Positions 14,494-22,250 of a stretch of 23,051 bases of DNA are shown piece by piece. Under the pieces are notes generated by a model. It was not told the DNA's origin and ran no database searches. It saw nothing but the letters and a program-made list of their open reading frames with translations. The DNA is from an uncultured Paracoccaceae bacterium (GTDB lineage: Bacteria; Pseudomonadota; Alphaproteobacteria; Rhodobacterales; Rhodobacteraceae): positions 1 through 23,051 of the forward strand of contig CALBSG010000003.1 of NCBI GenBank assembly GCA_937927675.1. Reading direction: 5' to 3'. A program made the translations under genes and the position numbers. How positions within the stretch are numbered: position 1 is the stretch's first letter; the number at the start of each line of letters is the position of its first letter.

Positions 14494-17319
14494 ATGACAT
14501 TCGGCAAGGGCAATCACCTGCATCTGATTGACGGCTCGGCCTTCATCTTTCGGGCCTATCACGCGCTCCCTCCCCTGACGCGCAAATCAGATGGCATGCC
14601 AGTTGGCGCTGTGGCGGGGTTTTGCAACCTCTTGTGGGGCGAACTGACCCATACCCGCAAAGAGGCCCCCACCCATATCGCCGTGATCTTTGACGCGGGC
14701 TCCAAGACCTTCCGCAACGAGATCTACCCTGCCTACAAGGCCAACCGCCCGGAATTGCCCGAAGACCTGCGCCCGCAGTTTGCCTTTACCCGGGCCGCCA
14801 CCCGCGCCTTCAATGTGCCCTGCATCGAGGTTGAGGGCTATGAGGCTGATGACATCATCGCCACGCTGGCCGCACGCGCCAAGGCCGCCGGGGGAACAGT
14901 GACCATCATTTCCTCGGACAAGGATCTGATGCAGTTGGTTGGCGACGGCGTCGACATGCTGGACCCGATGAAGAACAAGCGCATCGGGCTGGACGAGGTG
15001 TTTGAAAAATTCGGCGTCGCACCGAACCGGGTGGTGGATGTGCAATCCTTGGCGGGCGATTCCGTCGATAACGTGCCGGGCGCGCCGGGGATCGGGTTGA
15101 AAACCGCGGCCCTGCTCATTCAGGAATATGGCGATCTGGACACGCTGCTGGCGCGGGCGGGCGAGATCAAGCAGCCAAAGCGCCGCGAGGCTTTGGTGGA
15201 AAATGCCGAGCAGATCCGCATCTCGCGCCGGCTGGTGCAGCTCGATGGCGATATGCCGTTGGATGTGGCGCTGGACAGTCTTGAGCTGAAAGACCCTGAA
15301 CCGCAAACCGTGATGGGGTTCTTGAATGAAATGGAGTTCCGCACCCTGACCAAGCGGGTGGCAGAGCGGTTGAAGATAGACGCGCCCGAAATGGACGGGG
15401 CCAAGGGCATGCATGTCGAAGGCGCGCATGATGACACGCCCGCCGTGCAGCAACTGCCCTTTGACCATGCCGCTTACGAATGTATCCGCGACCGCGCCGC
15501 GCTTGATCGCTGGATCACGCGAATTCAGGCCGTGGGCCATGTGGCGGTGGATACCGAAACCACCAGCCTTGACGAAATGCGCGCCGAATTGGTGGGGATT
15601 TCTCTGTGTGTCGATGCGGGGACGGCGGCCTATATCCCCTTGGGCCACAAGCAGGGTGGTGGGGATCTGTTCGGTGCCACGGCTTTGGTCGAGGGGCAGA
15701 TGGGGCTGGACGAAGCTCTGGCGGCGCTGAAGCCGGTGCTGGAAGATCCGGCCGTGCTGAAAATCGGCCAGAACATGAAATATGACTGGAAGATCTTCGC
15801 CCGCCACGGGGTGCGCATTGCGCCCTTGGATGACACCATGCTGCTGTCTTATGCCATGCATGCGGGTCTGAACGGCCATGGGATGGACGCCCTTTCAGAC
15901 CAATACCTTGGCCACCAGCCGATCCCGATCAAATCGCTGCTTGGGTCGGGCAAAAGCCAGATCACCTTTGACCGGGTGGCAGTTGACGACGCGGTGAAAT
16001 ATGCCGCCGAGGATGCCGATATCACCCTGCGGCTATGGGAACTGTTCAAGCCGCAATTGCACCGCGCGCAGGTGACGACGGTTTATGAAACGCTGGAACG
16101 CCCCTTGGTGCCGGTCTTGGCCGAGATGGAGATGGCAGGGATTGAGGTTGACCGCGACGTGCTTTCGCGCATGTCCAACGCCTTTGCCCAGAAGCTTGCC
16201 CAGTATGAGGACGAGATTCAGGAGATCGCGGGAGAGAAATTCAACGTCGGCTCTCCCAAGCAACTTGGCGAAGTGCTGTTTGACCGCATGGGCGTACCGG
16301 GCGGCGAAAAGGGCAAGACCGGGGCGTATGCAACCGGGGCCGATATTCTTGAAGACATTACAACGCTGGAGGACAGCCAGCCCGCCGCTGCGCGGCTGGC
16401 CGCCAAGGTTCTGGATTGGCGGCAGATTTCCAAGCTGAAATCGACCTATACCGATGCTTTGCAAGAGGCGATCAACCCCGAAACGGGCCGTGTTCACACC
16501 AGTTATTCGATTGCCGGGGCGAACACCGGACGTTTGGCCTCAACCGATCCCAACCTGCAAAACATCCCCGTCCGCACCGAGGAAGGCCGCCGCATCCGCG
16601 AGGCTTTTGTGGCGCCCAAGGGCAAGGTTCTGGTTTCGCTGGACTATTCTCAGATCGAGTTGCGGATTTTGGCGCATATCGCGGACATCCCCGCATTGCA
16701 GCAGGCTTTTCGTGACGGCATCGACATTCACGCCATGACCGCCAGCGAGATGTTCAACGTGCCTTTGGACCAGATGACCAGCGACATCCGTCGCAAGGCC
16801 AAGGCGATCAACTTTGGCGTGATCTACGGGATTTCCGGCTTTGGTCTGGCGCGCAACCTGCGCATCCCACGGGCCGAGGCGCAGGGGTTTATCGACCGCT
16901 ATTTCGAACGCTTCCCCGGGATCAAGGAATACATGGCGGCAACGGTGAAATTTGCCCAAAGCCATGGCTATGTGCAGACCCTGTTCGGCCGGAAAATTCA
17001 CACGCCGGACATCAACGCCAAAGGCCCCGGCGCGGGCTTTGCCAAGCGAGCTGCAATCAATGCGCCGATCCAAGGGACGGCCGCCGATGTGATACGCCGC
17101 GCGATGATCCGCATGCCGTCAGCGATTGCTGAGTTGCCTGCGAAGATGCTGTTGCAGGTGCATGACGAACTTCTGTTCGAAGTCGAAGAAGGCGCGGAAC
17201 AGGTGCTGATTGCGGTTGCCAAATCCACGATGGAGGGCGCGAACCTGCCCGCCGTTGACCTGAAAGTGCACCTTTCCGTCGAGGCAGGCGTGGGCCGCAC
17301 TTGGGCCGAGGCGCATTAA
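14494..17319 (+). CDS. polA: DNA polymerase I
   Basis: A complete 941-residue PolA for gap filling and RNA-primer removal. The 5'-3' exonuclease (about 1-290) shows HLIDGSAFIFRAYHALPPL, EVEGYEADDIIA, SSDKDLMQLV and SLAGDSVDNVPGAPGIG. The 3'-5' proofreading domain (about 330-525) keeps its acidic residues: D353 and E355 in VDTETTSL, D431 in NMKYDWKIF, and YAAEDADIT, so proofreading is probably active. The polymerase domain has VSLDYSQIELR (D717), the O-helix RRKAKAINFGVIYG with phenylalanine F774 (equivalent of E. coli F762) and QVHDELLFE (D891). I chose the ATG at 14494 over one 39 bases upstream because the family begins at about HLIDGSA. The stop overlaps the convergent DUF2798 gene by four bases (TTAA). 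Confidence 0.97.
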   Translation: MTFGKGNHLHLIDGSAFIFRAYHALPPLTRKSDGMPVGAVAGFCNLLWGELTHTRKEAPTHIAVIFDAGSKTFRNEIYPAYKANRPELPEDLRPQFAFTRAATRAFNVPCIEVEGYEADDIIATLAARAKAAGGTVTIISSDKDLMQLVGDGVDMLDPMKNKRIGLDEVFEKFGVAPNRVVDVQSLAGDSVDNVPGAPGIGLKTAALLIQEYGDLDTLLARAGEIKQPKRREALVENAEQIRISRRLVQLDGDMPLDVALDSLELKDPEPQTVMGFLNEMEFRTLTKRVAERLKIDAPEMDGAKGMHVEGAHDDTPAVQQLPFDHAAYECIRDRAALDRWITRIQAVGHVAVDTETTSLDEMRAELVGISLCVDAGTAAYIPLGHKQGGGDLFGATALVEGQMGLDEALAALKPVLEDPAVLKIGQNMKYDWKIFARHGVRIAPLDDTMLLSYAMHAGLNGHGMDALSDQYLGHQPIPIKSLLGSGKSQITFDRVAVDDAVKYAAEDADITLRLWELFKPQLHRAQVTTVYETLERPLVPVLAEMEMAGIEVDRDVLSRMSNAFAQKLAQYEDEIQEIAGEKFNVGSPKQLGEVLFDRMGVPGGEKGKTGAYATGADILEDITTLEDSQPAAARLAAKVLDWRQISKLKSTYTDALQEAINPETGRVHTSYSIAGANTGRLASTDPNLQNIPVRTEEGRRIREAFVAPKGKVLVSLDYSQIELRILAHIADIPALQQAFRDGIDIHAMTASEMFNVPLDQMTSDIRRKAKAINFGVIYGISGFGLARNLRIPRAEAQGFIDRYFERFPGIKEYMAATVKFAQSHGYVQTLFGRKIHTPDINAKGPGAGFAKRAAINAPIQGTAADVIRRAMIRMPSAIAELPAKMLLQVHDELLFEVEEGAEQVLIAVAKSTMEGANLPAVDLKVHLSVEAGVGRTWAEAH

Positions 17320-17549
17320 GCCCCGGCAGGGCGGATCAAGCGGGCCACGATTTTCCGGGTGATTGGTGCCACCACCAACACCACCGGAAAGGCGATGCCC
17401 CAAGAAACCACCCACGAGGTCATCCACTGAACACCGAACCCGTCGGCAAGACCGACGGCGCGCAAAGTGGCGATCCCAGACACCATGCAGGACATCAGCC
17501 CTGACAGGATAAAGCCGAACAGGACGGGGGCAAAACGGGCGGGGAACAT
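17316..17549 (-). CDS. DUF2798 domain-containing small membrane protein
   Basis: A 77-residue protein with two hydrophobic segments, about 8-27 (VLFGFILSGLMSCMVSGIAT) and 45-63 (WVVSWGIAFPVVLVVAPI), ending in the basic tail TRKIVARLIRPAGA. The pattern, including the W-x-x-S-W-x-x-x-FP element, matches the DUF2798 family, whose function is unknown. The ATG at 17549 has AGGAG eight bases upstream, which decides against the longer open frame to 17660. The 3' end overlaps polA, so transcription here runs against polA. Confidence 0.85.
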   Translation of the reverse strand: MFPARFAPVLFGFILSGLMSCMVSGIATLRAVGLADGFGVQWMTSWVVSWGIAFPVVLVVAPITRKIVARLIRPAGA

Positions 17550-17586
17550 GCGCGCACTCCTTTTTGCGCCTGTTGTCGCGGCTTCG

Positions 17587-18048
17587 TCAGGCTTTGTCGA
17601 TCCGACATTGATAGCAATTGTTGCGGGCTGAGCGCACATGGACATAAGCCACGCGTGCATCGGTGAACAATGCAGCCGCCCGCGTGGCGATCTGCCCGGT
17701 TGGGGTCACCGCGCCTGTGCCATAGACGATCCGATCATCGGCGCCGTAGCCGCGCAGGATATAGTCGGGGCTCGCCAGCATTTCAGGAAGGTCCCCGCCA
17801 CCCCCCGCCGCACAGGGGGCGGCGCAAAGAAAGATCGGCCCCGTCTCGGCATAGGGCTGTAGCGCCGGAAAAGGCCGGTGCGCCAGCACCAACATCTCCG
17901 CGCCTTCGGGGATCATGCCCAAACAATGCCGGCATGGATTGCCGCCACCATCGGACAGTTTACGCTCAGGCAGCATCCCATAGGCGTCAAGACCACCGGT
18001 CTGCACGGCGCGGGCGGTATCGGTCGGGATCGGGGAAAAACGGATCAT
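17587..18048 (-). CDS. DUF1203 domain-containing protein
   Basis: A 153-residue soluble protein of unknown function. It shows GNPCRHCLGMIPEGAEMLVLAHRPF (about residues 36-60; only the CxxC is noted as a possible metal site), PYAETGPIFLC, and the C-terminal VAYVHVRSARNNCYQCRI. Two CxxC pairs, CRHC and CYQC, might bind a metal, but this is only an inference. A good Shine-Dalgarno (AGAGGAG) precedes the ATG at 18048. It lies 67 bases after the HIT gene and 37 before DUF2798 in the same direction, so it may be part of that transcript. Confidence 0.88.
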   Translation of the reverse strand: MIRFSPIPTDTARAVQTGGLDAYGMLPERKLSDGGGNPCRHCLGMIPEGAEMLVLAHRPFPALQPYAETGPIFLCAAPCAAGGGGDLPEMLASPDYILRGYGADDRIVYGTGAVTPTGQIATRAAALFTDARVAYVHVRSARNNCYQCRIDKA

Positions 18049-18115
18049 GGCGGGTCTCCTCTTGCGGCATTTCTGCCAGACAAGCCCCCTGCCCCGCGAC
18101 CCGTTTCTTGCGGGA

Positions 18116-18484
18116 TCAGCGCGCGATCAGCGGCCCAAGCGCCCGGCCACCCAAGATGTGCAGGTGGTAATGCGGCACCTCTTGATGGCCATGCGCGCCT
18201 GCATTGGTGATGGCACGGAACCCTTCGCCCGGTGCCACCCCGACAAGCGCACAAACCTTGGCGCAGGCCCGGTGGAAATCGACAATCTCCTCGGCACTGG
18301 CCTCGGCGGCGAAATGGTCGAAAGACACATAGGCCCCTTTCGGGATCACCAGCACATGCACCGGCGCGGCGGGCGAAATGTCATGGAAGGCCAGCGTGTG
18401 AGTGGTGTCCAGCACCGTCTTGTTCGGGATCTCGCCCCGCAGGATGCGAGCAAAGATGTTCTGCGGGTCGTAGGCATGGGCCAT
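18116..18484 (-). CDS. HIT family (HINT-type) nucleotide hydrolase
   Basis: A 122-residue histidine-triad protein. NIFARILRGEIPNKTVLDTT at the start, FHDISPAAPVHVLVIPKG in the middle and VPHYHLHILGGRALG at the end are the HINT pattern, with the HxHxH triad intact. HINT proteins cleave nucleoside phosphoramidates and acyl-adenylates; related HIT proteins can also attack adenosine 5'-phosphosulfate. The ATG at 18484 has no Shine-Dalgarno and lies four bases after the GT14 stop, so translation is probably coupled to that gene. The open frame continues to 18718, but the extra part lies inside the glycosyltransferase gene. Confidence 0.94.
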   Translation of the reverse strand: MAHAYDPQNIFARILRGEIPNKTVLDTTHTLAFHDISPAAPVHVLVIPKGAYVSFDHFAAEASAEEIVDFHRACAKVCALVGVAPGEGFRAITNAGAHGHQEVPHYHLHILGGRALGPLIAR

Positions 18485-18488
18485 GGCG

Positions 18489-20066
18489 TCAGTCCAGATA
18501 AAGATATTCGGTGGCGGCAATCTCGCGCGCCTTGTCGACCGGAATATCAAGGAAATCGGCCAAAGCCACGGTGTTTTCGTCAACACTGCCACTTTGTCGA
18601 ATTCTGTGGAAATTCGGGAAGCCGGCGTCGCGAATACGGTCGCTTTCAAAGCGCACATCATAGCGGATGGTCGGCAACAGCCGGTCGATGGTTTCCTGCG
18701 GTGTCTGCTCACCCGCAAGACCGACCCGCGTGGCGTGGCCGATCAGGTACTCGTCGGTGAAATCGCACTCGATCTCCAACAGACGGACCTTGGCCTTGTC
18801 GTTGTAGAAATCCTGCATCAGATCGACATTCGCCGGGTCGATGCAGAAGATCAGCTTGTCGGTCTGCCAATAGTCAAACAGCATCCGCACCAATGCCCGC
18901 CGGTGCCGCGTGCGTTTTTCAAGGTTCGATTGGATGCCGCCAAGATCCGGCAGCGGCGTGGAGCCTTCGTTAAACAGATAATCCAGCGCGGGCAGGTTGG
19001 TGACCTTGCGCACGCGGTCCACCATGCGCTTGGCAACGTGCCATTTCTTGCACGTCACCATCATCAAGGTGCGTTCGCGGCCCAAAGACCCTTCATTTTC
19101 CCAAAAGCGCGGCGCGAAACGGCGGCCAATACGGCCCCGACCGGCAAGGAATTTATAAAGGCTGCGCCCCTCGTTCGAAATCGAGAAACGGACATTCTTG
19201 GCGACATAAAGCTTGCCCAGACGCTCTTTCAGATCCTTGGCCTCTGGGCTGATCTTGCGGGCGAACAGGTAGTCCTGACTCAAAAGCAGGTCGTAGTGAT
19301 CATTGTAAAAGGTCACCGGCATGCCGTAATCGGTGAACATCAGGAAGGTCAGCGTGCGGGTGCGGATTTCGTGTTCCGGCACCAGATGGCGCACGATGGT
19401 CTGGAAAAACGTCTCATCAGGGATCCAGGTCGTGCGGAAAAACCGCATCACATCCTTGCGGCGCTGCACAAACTCCAGCACCCATTCCACCGTGCGACGA
19501 CGCAGACACCACCATTGGCTGCCGATCTGCATCTGGATATCGGCAGGCACCTTGCGCTGCAGACCCAGTTTTCGTTGCCAATTCATCGAGGCATAAAACA
19601 GCGTCTTGCGCGTCCGCTCGTTGAACCAATGGCGGTAGATCAGCCGCTCATCCTTGATACCGGTCTTGATCCAGTCCGAGTTGAAAAAGTCGAAGCTTTC
19701 AATGTAATCGACCTCCTCACGGTCCAGAAAAGCATGGGCGAATTCCGCCGTCTTGATCGGCATGCAGTCGCCCGACAGCATGTAAAAATGCGTCGCCCGC
19801 GGAAAGCTTTCAACCGCGGCTTCCACGGCCAGCAGCGTTGCCTCCACAAGGCTCCACTCCCCCCAGCCGCATTTCACCCGGCGCGCAGTAAAGGCGACAG
19901 AAGGGTTGGTCACCAGACTGTCACGGATCTTGTCGAAATCAGACGGTTTGGCGCGCCCATCAAAGTGAATCGCGACAAAATCCCCGGCCGCTGTCAGGCG
20001 TCTGGCCTGAGCGATGATCCCTTCGGGATCTTTGTGACAAAGGAGAATATAAGCGATTCTAGCCAT
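18489..20066 (-). CDS. GT14-like glycosyltransferase (core-2/I-branching type) with C-terminal DUF5928-like domain
   Basis: A 525-residue protein. Residues 1-280 follow the GT14 (Branch) family of N-acetylglucosaminyl/xylosyltransferases: IAYILLCHKDPEGI, FVAIHFDGRAKPSDF, VKCGWGEWSLVEATL, THFYMLSGDCMPIK, GSQWWCLRRRTVEWVL and IPDETFFQTIV (the acidic DE pair is the probable catalytic region). The rest, about 310-525, is an added domain (LMMVTCKKWHVAKRMVDRV, KLIFCIDPANVDLM, LLEIECDFTDEYLIGHATRVG) that I take to be DUF5928. No signal peptide or membrane segment is visible. It probably builds a surface polysaccharide; donor and acceptor are unknown. The start codon lacks a Shine-Dalgarno and lies directly behind an inverted-repeat arm. 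A sulfotransferase is encoded divergently. Confidence 0.87.
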   Translation of the reverse strand: MARIAYILLCHKDPEGIIAQARRLTAAGDFVAIHFDGRAKPSDFDKIRDSLVTNPSVAFTARRVKCGWGEWSLVEATLLAVEAAVESFPRATHFYMLSGDCMPIKTAEFAHAFLDREEVDYIESFDFFNSDWIKTGIKDERLIYRHWFNERTRKTLFYASMNWQRKLGLQRKVPADIQMQIGSQWWCLRRRTVEWVLEFVQRRKDVMRFFRTTWIPDETFFQTIVRHLVPEHEIRTRTLTFLMFTDYGMPVTFYNDHYDLLLSQDYLFARKISPEAKDLKERLGKLYVAKNVRFSISNEGRSLYKFLAGRGRIGRRFAPRFWENEGSLGRERTLMMVTCKKWHVAKRMVDRVRKVTNLPALDYLFNEGSTPLPDLGGIQSNLEKRTRHRRALVRMLFDYWQTDKLIFCIDPANVDLMQDFYNDKAKVRLLEIECDFTDEYLIGHATRVGLAGEQTPQETIDRLLPTIRYDVRFESDRIRDAGFPNFHRIRQSGSVDENTVALADFLDIPVDKAREIAATEYLYLD

Positions 20067-20068
20067 GG

Positions 20069-20169
20069 CAGCTGCAATAAACGCACGAAAGTGTCATTGT
20101 TTCCTGAATACAGCCAATGGCCGTTGAAAAGACAGAGTTTCTTTGCTTTTTTGTGACCTATTGCAGCTG
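20069..20169. promoter_or_regulatory. Divergent control region with 11-base inverted repeat CAGCTGCAATA
   Basis: CAGCTGCAATA at 20069-20079 is repeated exactly in inverted form as TATTGCAGCTG at 20159-20169, with 79 bases between. One arm is three bases from the GT14 start codon and the other is in the sulfotransferase leader. Because the genes diverge, both messages would carry TATTGCAGCTG in the same sense before their start. The spacer has a T-rich tract and TTGAAA (20124-20129), but no full promoter could be assigned. It could be paired operators or a shared RNA element. Confidence 0.55.
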
Positions 20170-20197
20170 TCCGGGCTTTTCGGACAGCAAAAGGAGG
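20166..20197 (+). promoter_or_regulatory. Leader hairpin and perfect Shine-Dalgarno of the sulfotransferase gene
   Basis: GCTGTCCG (20166-20173) pairs perfectly with CGGACAGC (20181-20188), loop GGCTTTT. AAGGAGG (20191-20197) follows two bases later and lies eight bases before TTG 20206. The loop CTTTT is complementary to the AAAAG that begins the Shine-Dalgarno, so an alternative fold could hide it. The ribosome site fixes the TTG as start. Confidence 0.6.
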
Positions 20198-20205
20198 TTT
20201 TCAAG

Positions 20206-21024
20206 TTGGGTTTTCCCGGAACCTGGATGACGGAAAGCGAAAGCGTCGTTTACCGCGTCGTCCCGAAATGTGCTTGCTCGACCATCGGGCAGATCATGTA
20301 TTATTCCGACCATGGCGTATTTTTCGATGGTGACATCCATGACGCGACCGGCGGCCTGCACAAATGGGCGATAGAGGGGAGCCAGCCAAAGATTGAAAAG
20401 GCGGTGAAGGGCCACAAGGTTCACGCCTTTACCTGTGTTCGCAATCCCTACACGCGGATCCTGTCGTCGTTCTTCGACAAGATTTGCGGGATTCAGCGCA
20501 ACGGCAAACGCTATCGCGGAAATCTGGTGCCGCTTCTGGTACAGAAATACGGGATCGAGGTGGGCGGCGAGGACGGCAAGCAGGAGTTTGACCAGATCGC
20601 CAGCTTCCGCCGGTTCCTCTTGTTCGCCCGCGACACCATCCGCTGGAAAAAGCCCATGGAGCCAGACATTCACTGGTCGGCCATGGCAGGCCATGTCTCG
20701 ACCTTTATCGTCAATGGCGGGCGCTATGACCAGATCTTCTTCACCGAGAAGTTCGACGACGGCATGGGCGCGGTGCTGAAAAAGATCAAAACCCGCCACA
20801 AGGTTGACCTGAAGAAGATCCCCAAGTTCAACGAAAGCGAAGGCCACGGGCCCAAACGGGCGCATCCGGTGGAAGATTATTTCGACGACCTGTCGCGCCA
20901 TCTGGTGTGGGAAATTTACAAGCGGGATTTCCAACTGTTCAAATACGATTTCGACAATCCCGCCAACAAGATGCCAATCGGCGAGATCGATCTAGACGAG
21001 GTCCACGCCAAGCTGGGCGACTGA
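20206..21024 (+). CDS. Sulfotransferase family protein, TTG start
   Basis: A 272-residue cytoplasmic protein of the Sulfotransfer_2-like group, expected to use PAPS to sulfate a carbohydrate. The 5'-phosphosulfate loop is YRVVPKCACSTI (16-27) and the 3'-phosphate site is TCVRNPYTRILSSFFDK (76-92). IFFTEKFDDGMGAVL and the C-terminal YKRDFQLFKYDFD segment also fit the family. I chose TTG at 20206 because AAGGAGG lies eight bases upstream; ATG at 20227 (seven residues shorter) is an alternative with no such site, and an upstream TTG at 20143 would place the hairpin inside the coding region. It is transcribed away from a GT14 glycosyltransferase, which suggests it modifies the glycan that enzyme makes. 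Confidence 0.87.
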   Translation: MGFPGTWMTESESVVYRVVPKCACSTIGQIMYYSDHGVFFDGDIHDATGGLHKWAIEGSQPKIEKAVKGHKVHAFTCVRNPYTRILSSFFDKICGIQRNGKRYRGNLVPLLVQKYGIEVGGEDGKQEFDQIASFRRFLLFARDTIRWKKPMEPDIHWSAMAGHVSTFIVNGGRYDQIFFTEKFDDGMGAVLKKIKTRHKVDLKKIPKFNESEGHGPKRAHPVEDYFDDLSRHLVWEIYKRDFQLFKYDFDNPANKMPIGEIDLDEVHAKLGD

Positions 21025-21115
21025 TCCGGTGGCGGGATCTGGCAGAGCGCGGGCAAAAAGGCCCGCGCACGTCAGGTCCTCGCCTTATGCGCCAAGGCGC
21101 AACGGCTCAGGCGAT

Positions 21116-21224
21116 GGGGCGCTGCCCCCAAACCCCCGGAGTATTGGACAAGGCGCAAGACGTCCGGGGCGCGCATCTTGGATTTGCGCCTTTCCCAATA
21201 CTCCGGGGTCCGGAGCAGCGCCCC
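21116..21224. repeat. 109-base near-palindrome built from two inverted repeat-element copies
   Basis: Arms 21134-21158 and 21184-21208 match at 23 of 25 positions when one is reversed, starting CCCCGGAGTATTGG. An outer pair, GGGGCGCTGC (21116-21125) and GCAGCGCCCC (21215-21224), is perfect. The centre of 25 bases is unpaired. It sits between convergent genes (sulfotransferase and quinone oxidoreductase) and could terminate both transcripts. The arms resemble the elements at 5111-5200 and 14042-14073. Nothing else is seen in the gap 21025-21248. Confidence 0.85.
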
Positions 21225-21248
21225 GGTGGGAACCGCCAGAGCCGCCGT

Positions 21249-22244
21249 TCAGATGCCTTCGACTTTCAACAGAATCTTGCCGACATGGCCAGAGCTTTCC
21301 AGTCGCCAATGGGCCGCCGGCGCCTCGTTCAACGGGTATTCGCTGTCGACCACGACCTTGAACGCCCCCTTGGCAATCAGCGGCCAGACATGCGTCTCCA
21401 CCTGCGTGGCGATGCGGGCCTTGGCCTGATCGGACTGCGGGCGGAGCGTGGAGCCGGTGATGGTCAGCCGCCGGGTCATCACCTCGGCGAAGTTGAGCTC
21501 TACTTTGGCGCCTTGCAGGAAGGCGATTTGCACCAAGCGCCCGTCATCAGCCAAGGCCTTGATGTTTTTTGGCAGATAGCTGCCGCCGACCATATCGAGG
21601 ATCAGATCGAAGCCGCCAATTTTCTTGGCTTCGGTCAGGAAATCCTCATCCCGGTAGTTGAAGCAGCGCTCGGCGCCCAATTCCTCACAGGCGCGGCATT
21701 TCTTGTCGGTACCCGCGGTGGCAAAAACGCGGGCGCCCATGGCGCGAGCGATCTGAATGGCCGTGGTGCCGATACCAGAAGAGCCGCCATGCACCAAAAA
21801 CCGCTCCCCAGCCTTCAGGCCGCCGCGCATCACGACGTTCGACCAGACTGTAAAGCAGGTTTCCGGCAGCCCGGCCGCCTCGCGCAGGGTCATGCCGGGC
21901 GGGATCGGCAGGGCGTGGTTTTCGTGGCAGACCGCATATTCGGCATAGCCGCCGCCGGGCAGCAAGGCGCAGACCTTGTCGCCAATCTTCCATCGGGTAA
22001 CGCCCGGACCCACCTCGACCACGGTGCCTGACCCTTCGAGCCCCGGCAGGGGCGAGGCACTGGGCGGCGGCGCATAACTGCCAGCACGCTGCAACGCATC
22101 CGGGCGGTTTACCCCGGCATAGGCCAGCCGCAGGATGATCTGGCCATGCCCCGGCATTGGCACCGGCACGGAAACGGGTTGCAGCACATCCGGCCCGCCG
22201 GGCTGATAGATGGCCATGGCCAGCATGGAATCGGAAATGGTCAT
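21249..22244 (-). CDS. NAD(P)H-quinone oxidoreductase, PIG3-type MDR family
   Basis: A 331-residue zinc-free medium-chain oxidoreductase that reduces quinones or enones with NADPH. The GroES-like part has LRLAYAGVNRPDALQRAGSY and LPGLEGSGTVVEVGPGV; the cofactor site is FLVHGGSSGIGTTAIQIA (149-166) followed by VFATAGTDKKC. The MTRRLTITGSTLRPQ segment (around 265) is typical of the PIG3 subgroup. Zinc-ligand cysteines of the alcohol dehydrogenase type are absent. It starts six bases after the COQ9 stop, so it is co-transcribed with a ubiquinone-synthesis gene, though the physiological substrate is not shown by sequence. Confidence 0.93.
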   Translation of the reverse strand: MTISDSMLAMAIYQPGGPDVLQPVSVPVPMPGHGQIILRLAYAGVNRPDALQRAGSYAPPPSASPLPGLEGSGTVVEVGPGVTRWKIGDKVCALLPGGGYAEYAVCHENHALPIPPGMTLREAAGLPETCFTVWSNVVMRGGLKAGERFLVHGGSSGIGTTAIQIARAMGARVFATAGTDKKCRACEELGAERCFNYRDEDFLTEAKKIGGFDLILDMVGGSYLPKNIKALADDGRLVQIAFLQGAKVELNFAEVMTRRLTITGSTLRPQSDQAKARIATQVETHVWPLIAKGAFKVVVDSEYPLNEAPAAHWRLESSGHVGKILLKVEGI

Positions 22245-22250
22245 GGAATG

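Noticed and set aside
14587..15879. A 430-codon open frame antisense to the exonuclease part of polA
   Set aside because: polA is unmistakable on the other strand; this frame has His/Gln/Gly-rich antisense composition.
18483..20156. A 557-codon open frame antisense to the GT14-like gene
   Set aside because: It mirrors the glycosyltransferase almost end to end, has antisense-type composition, and no recognisable motif.
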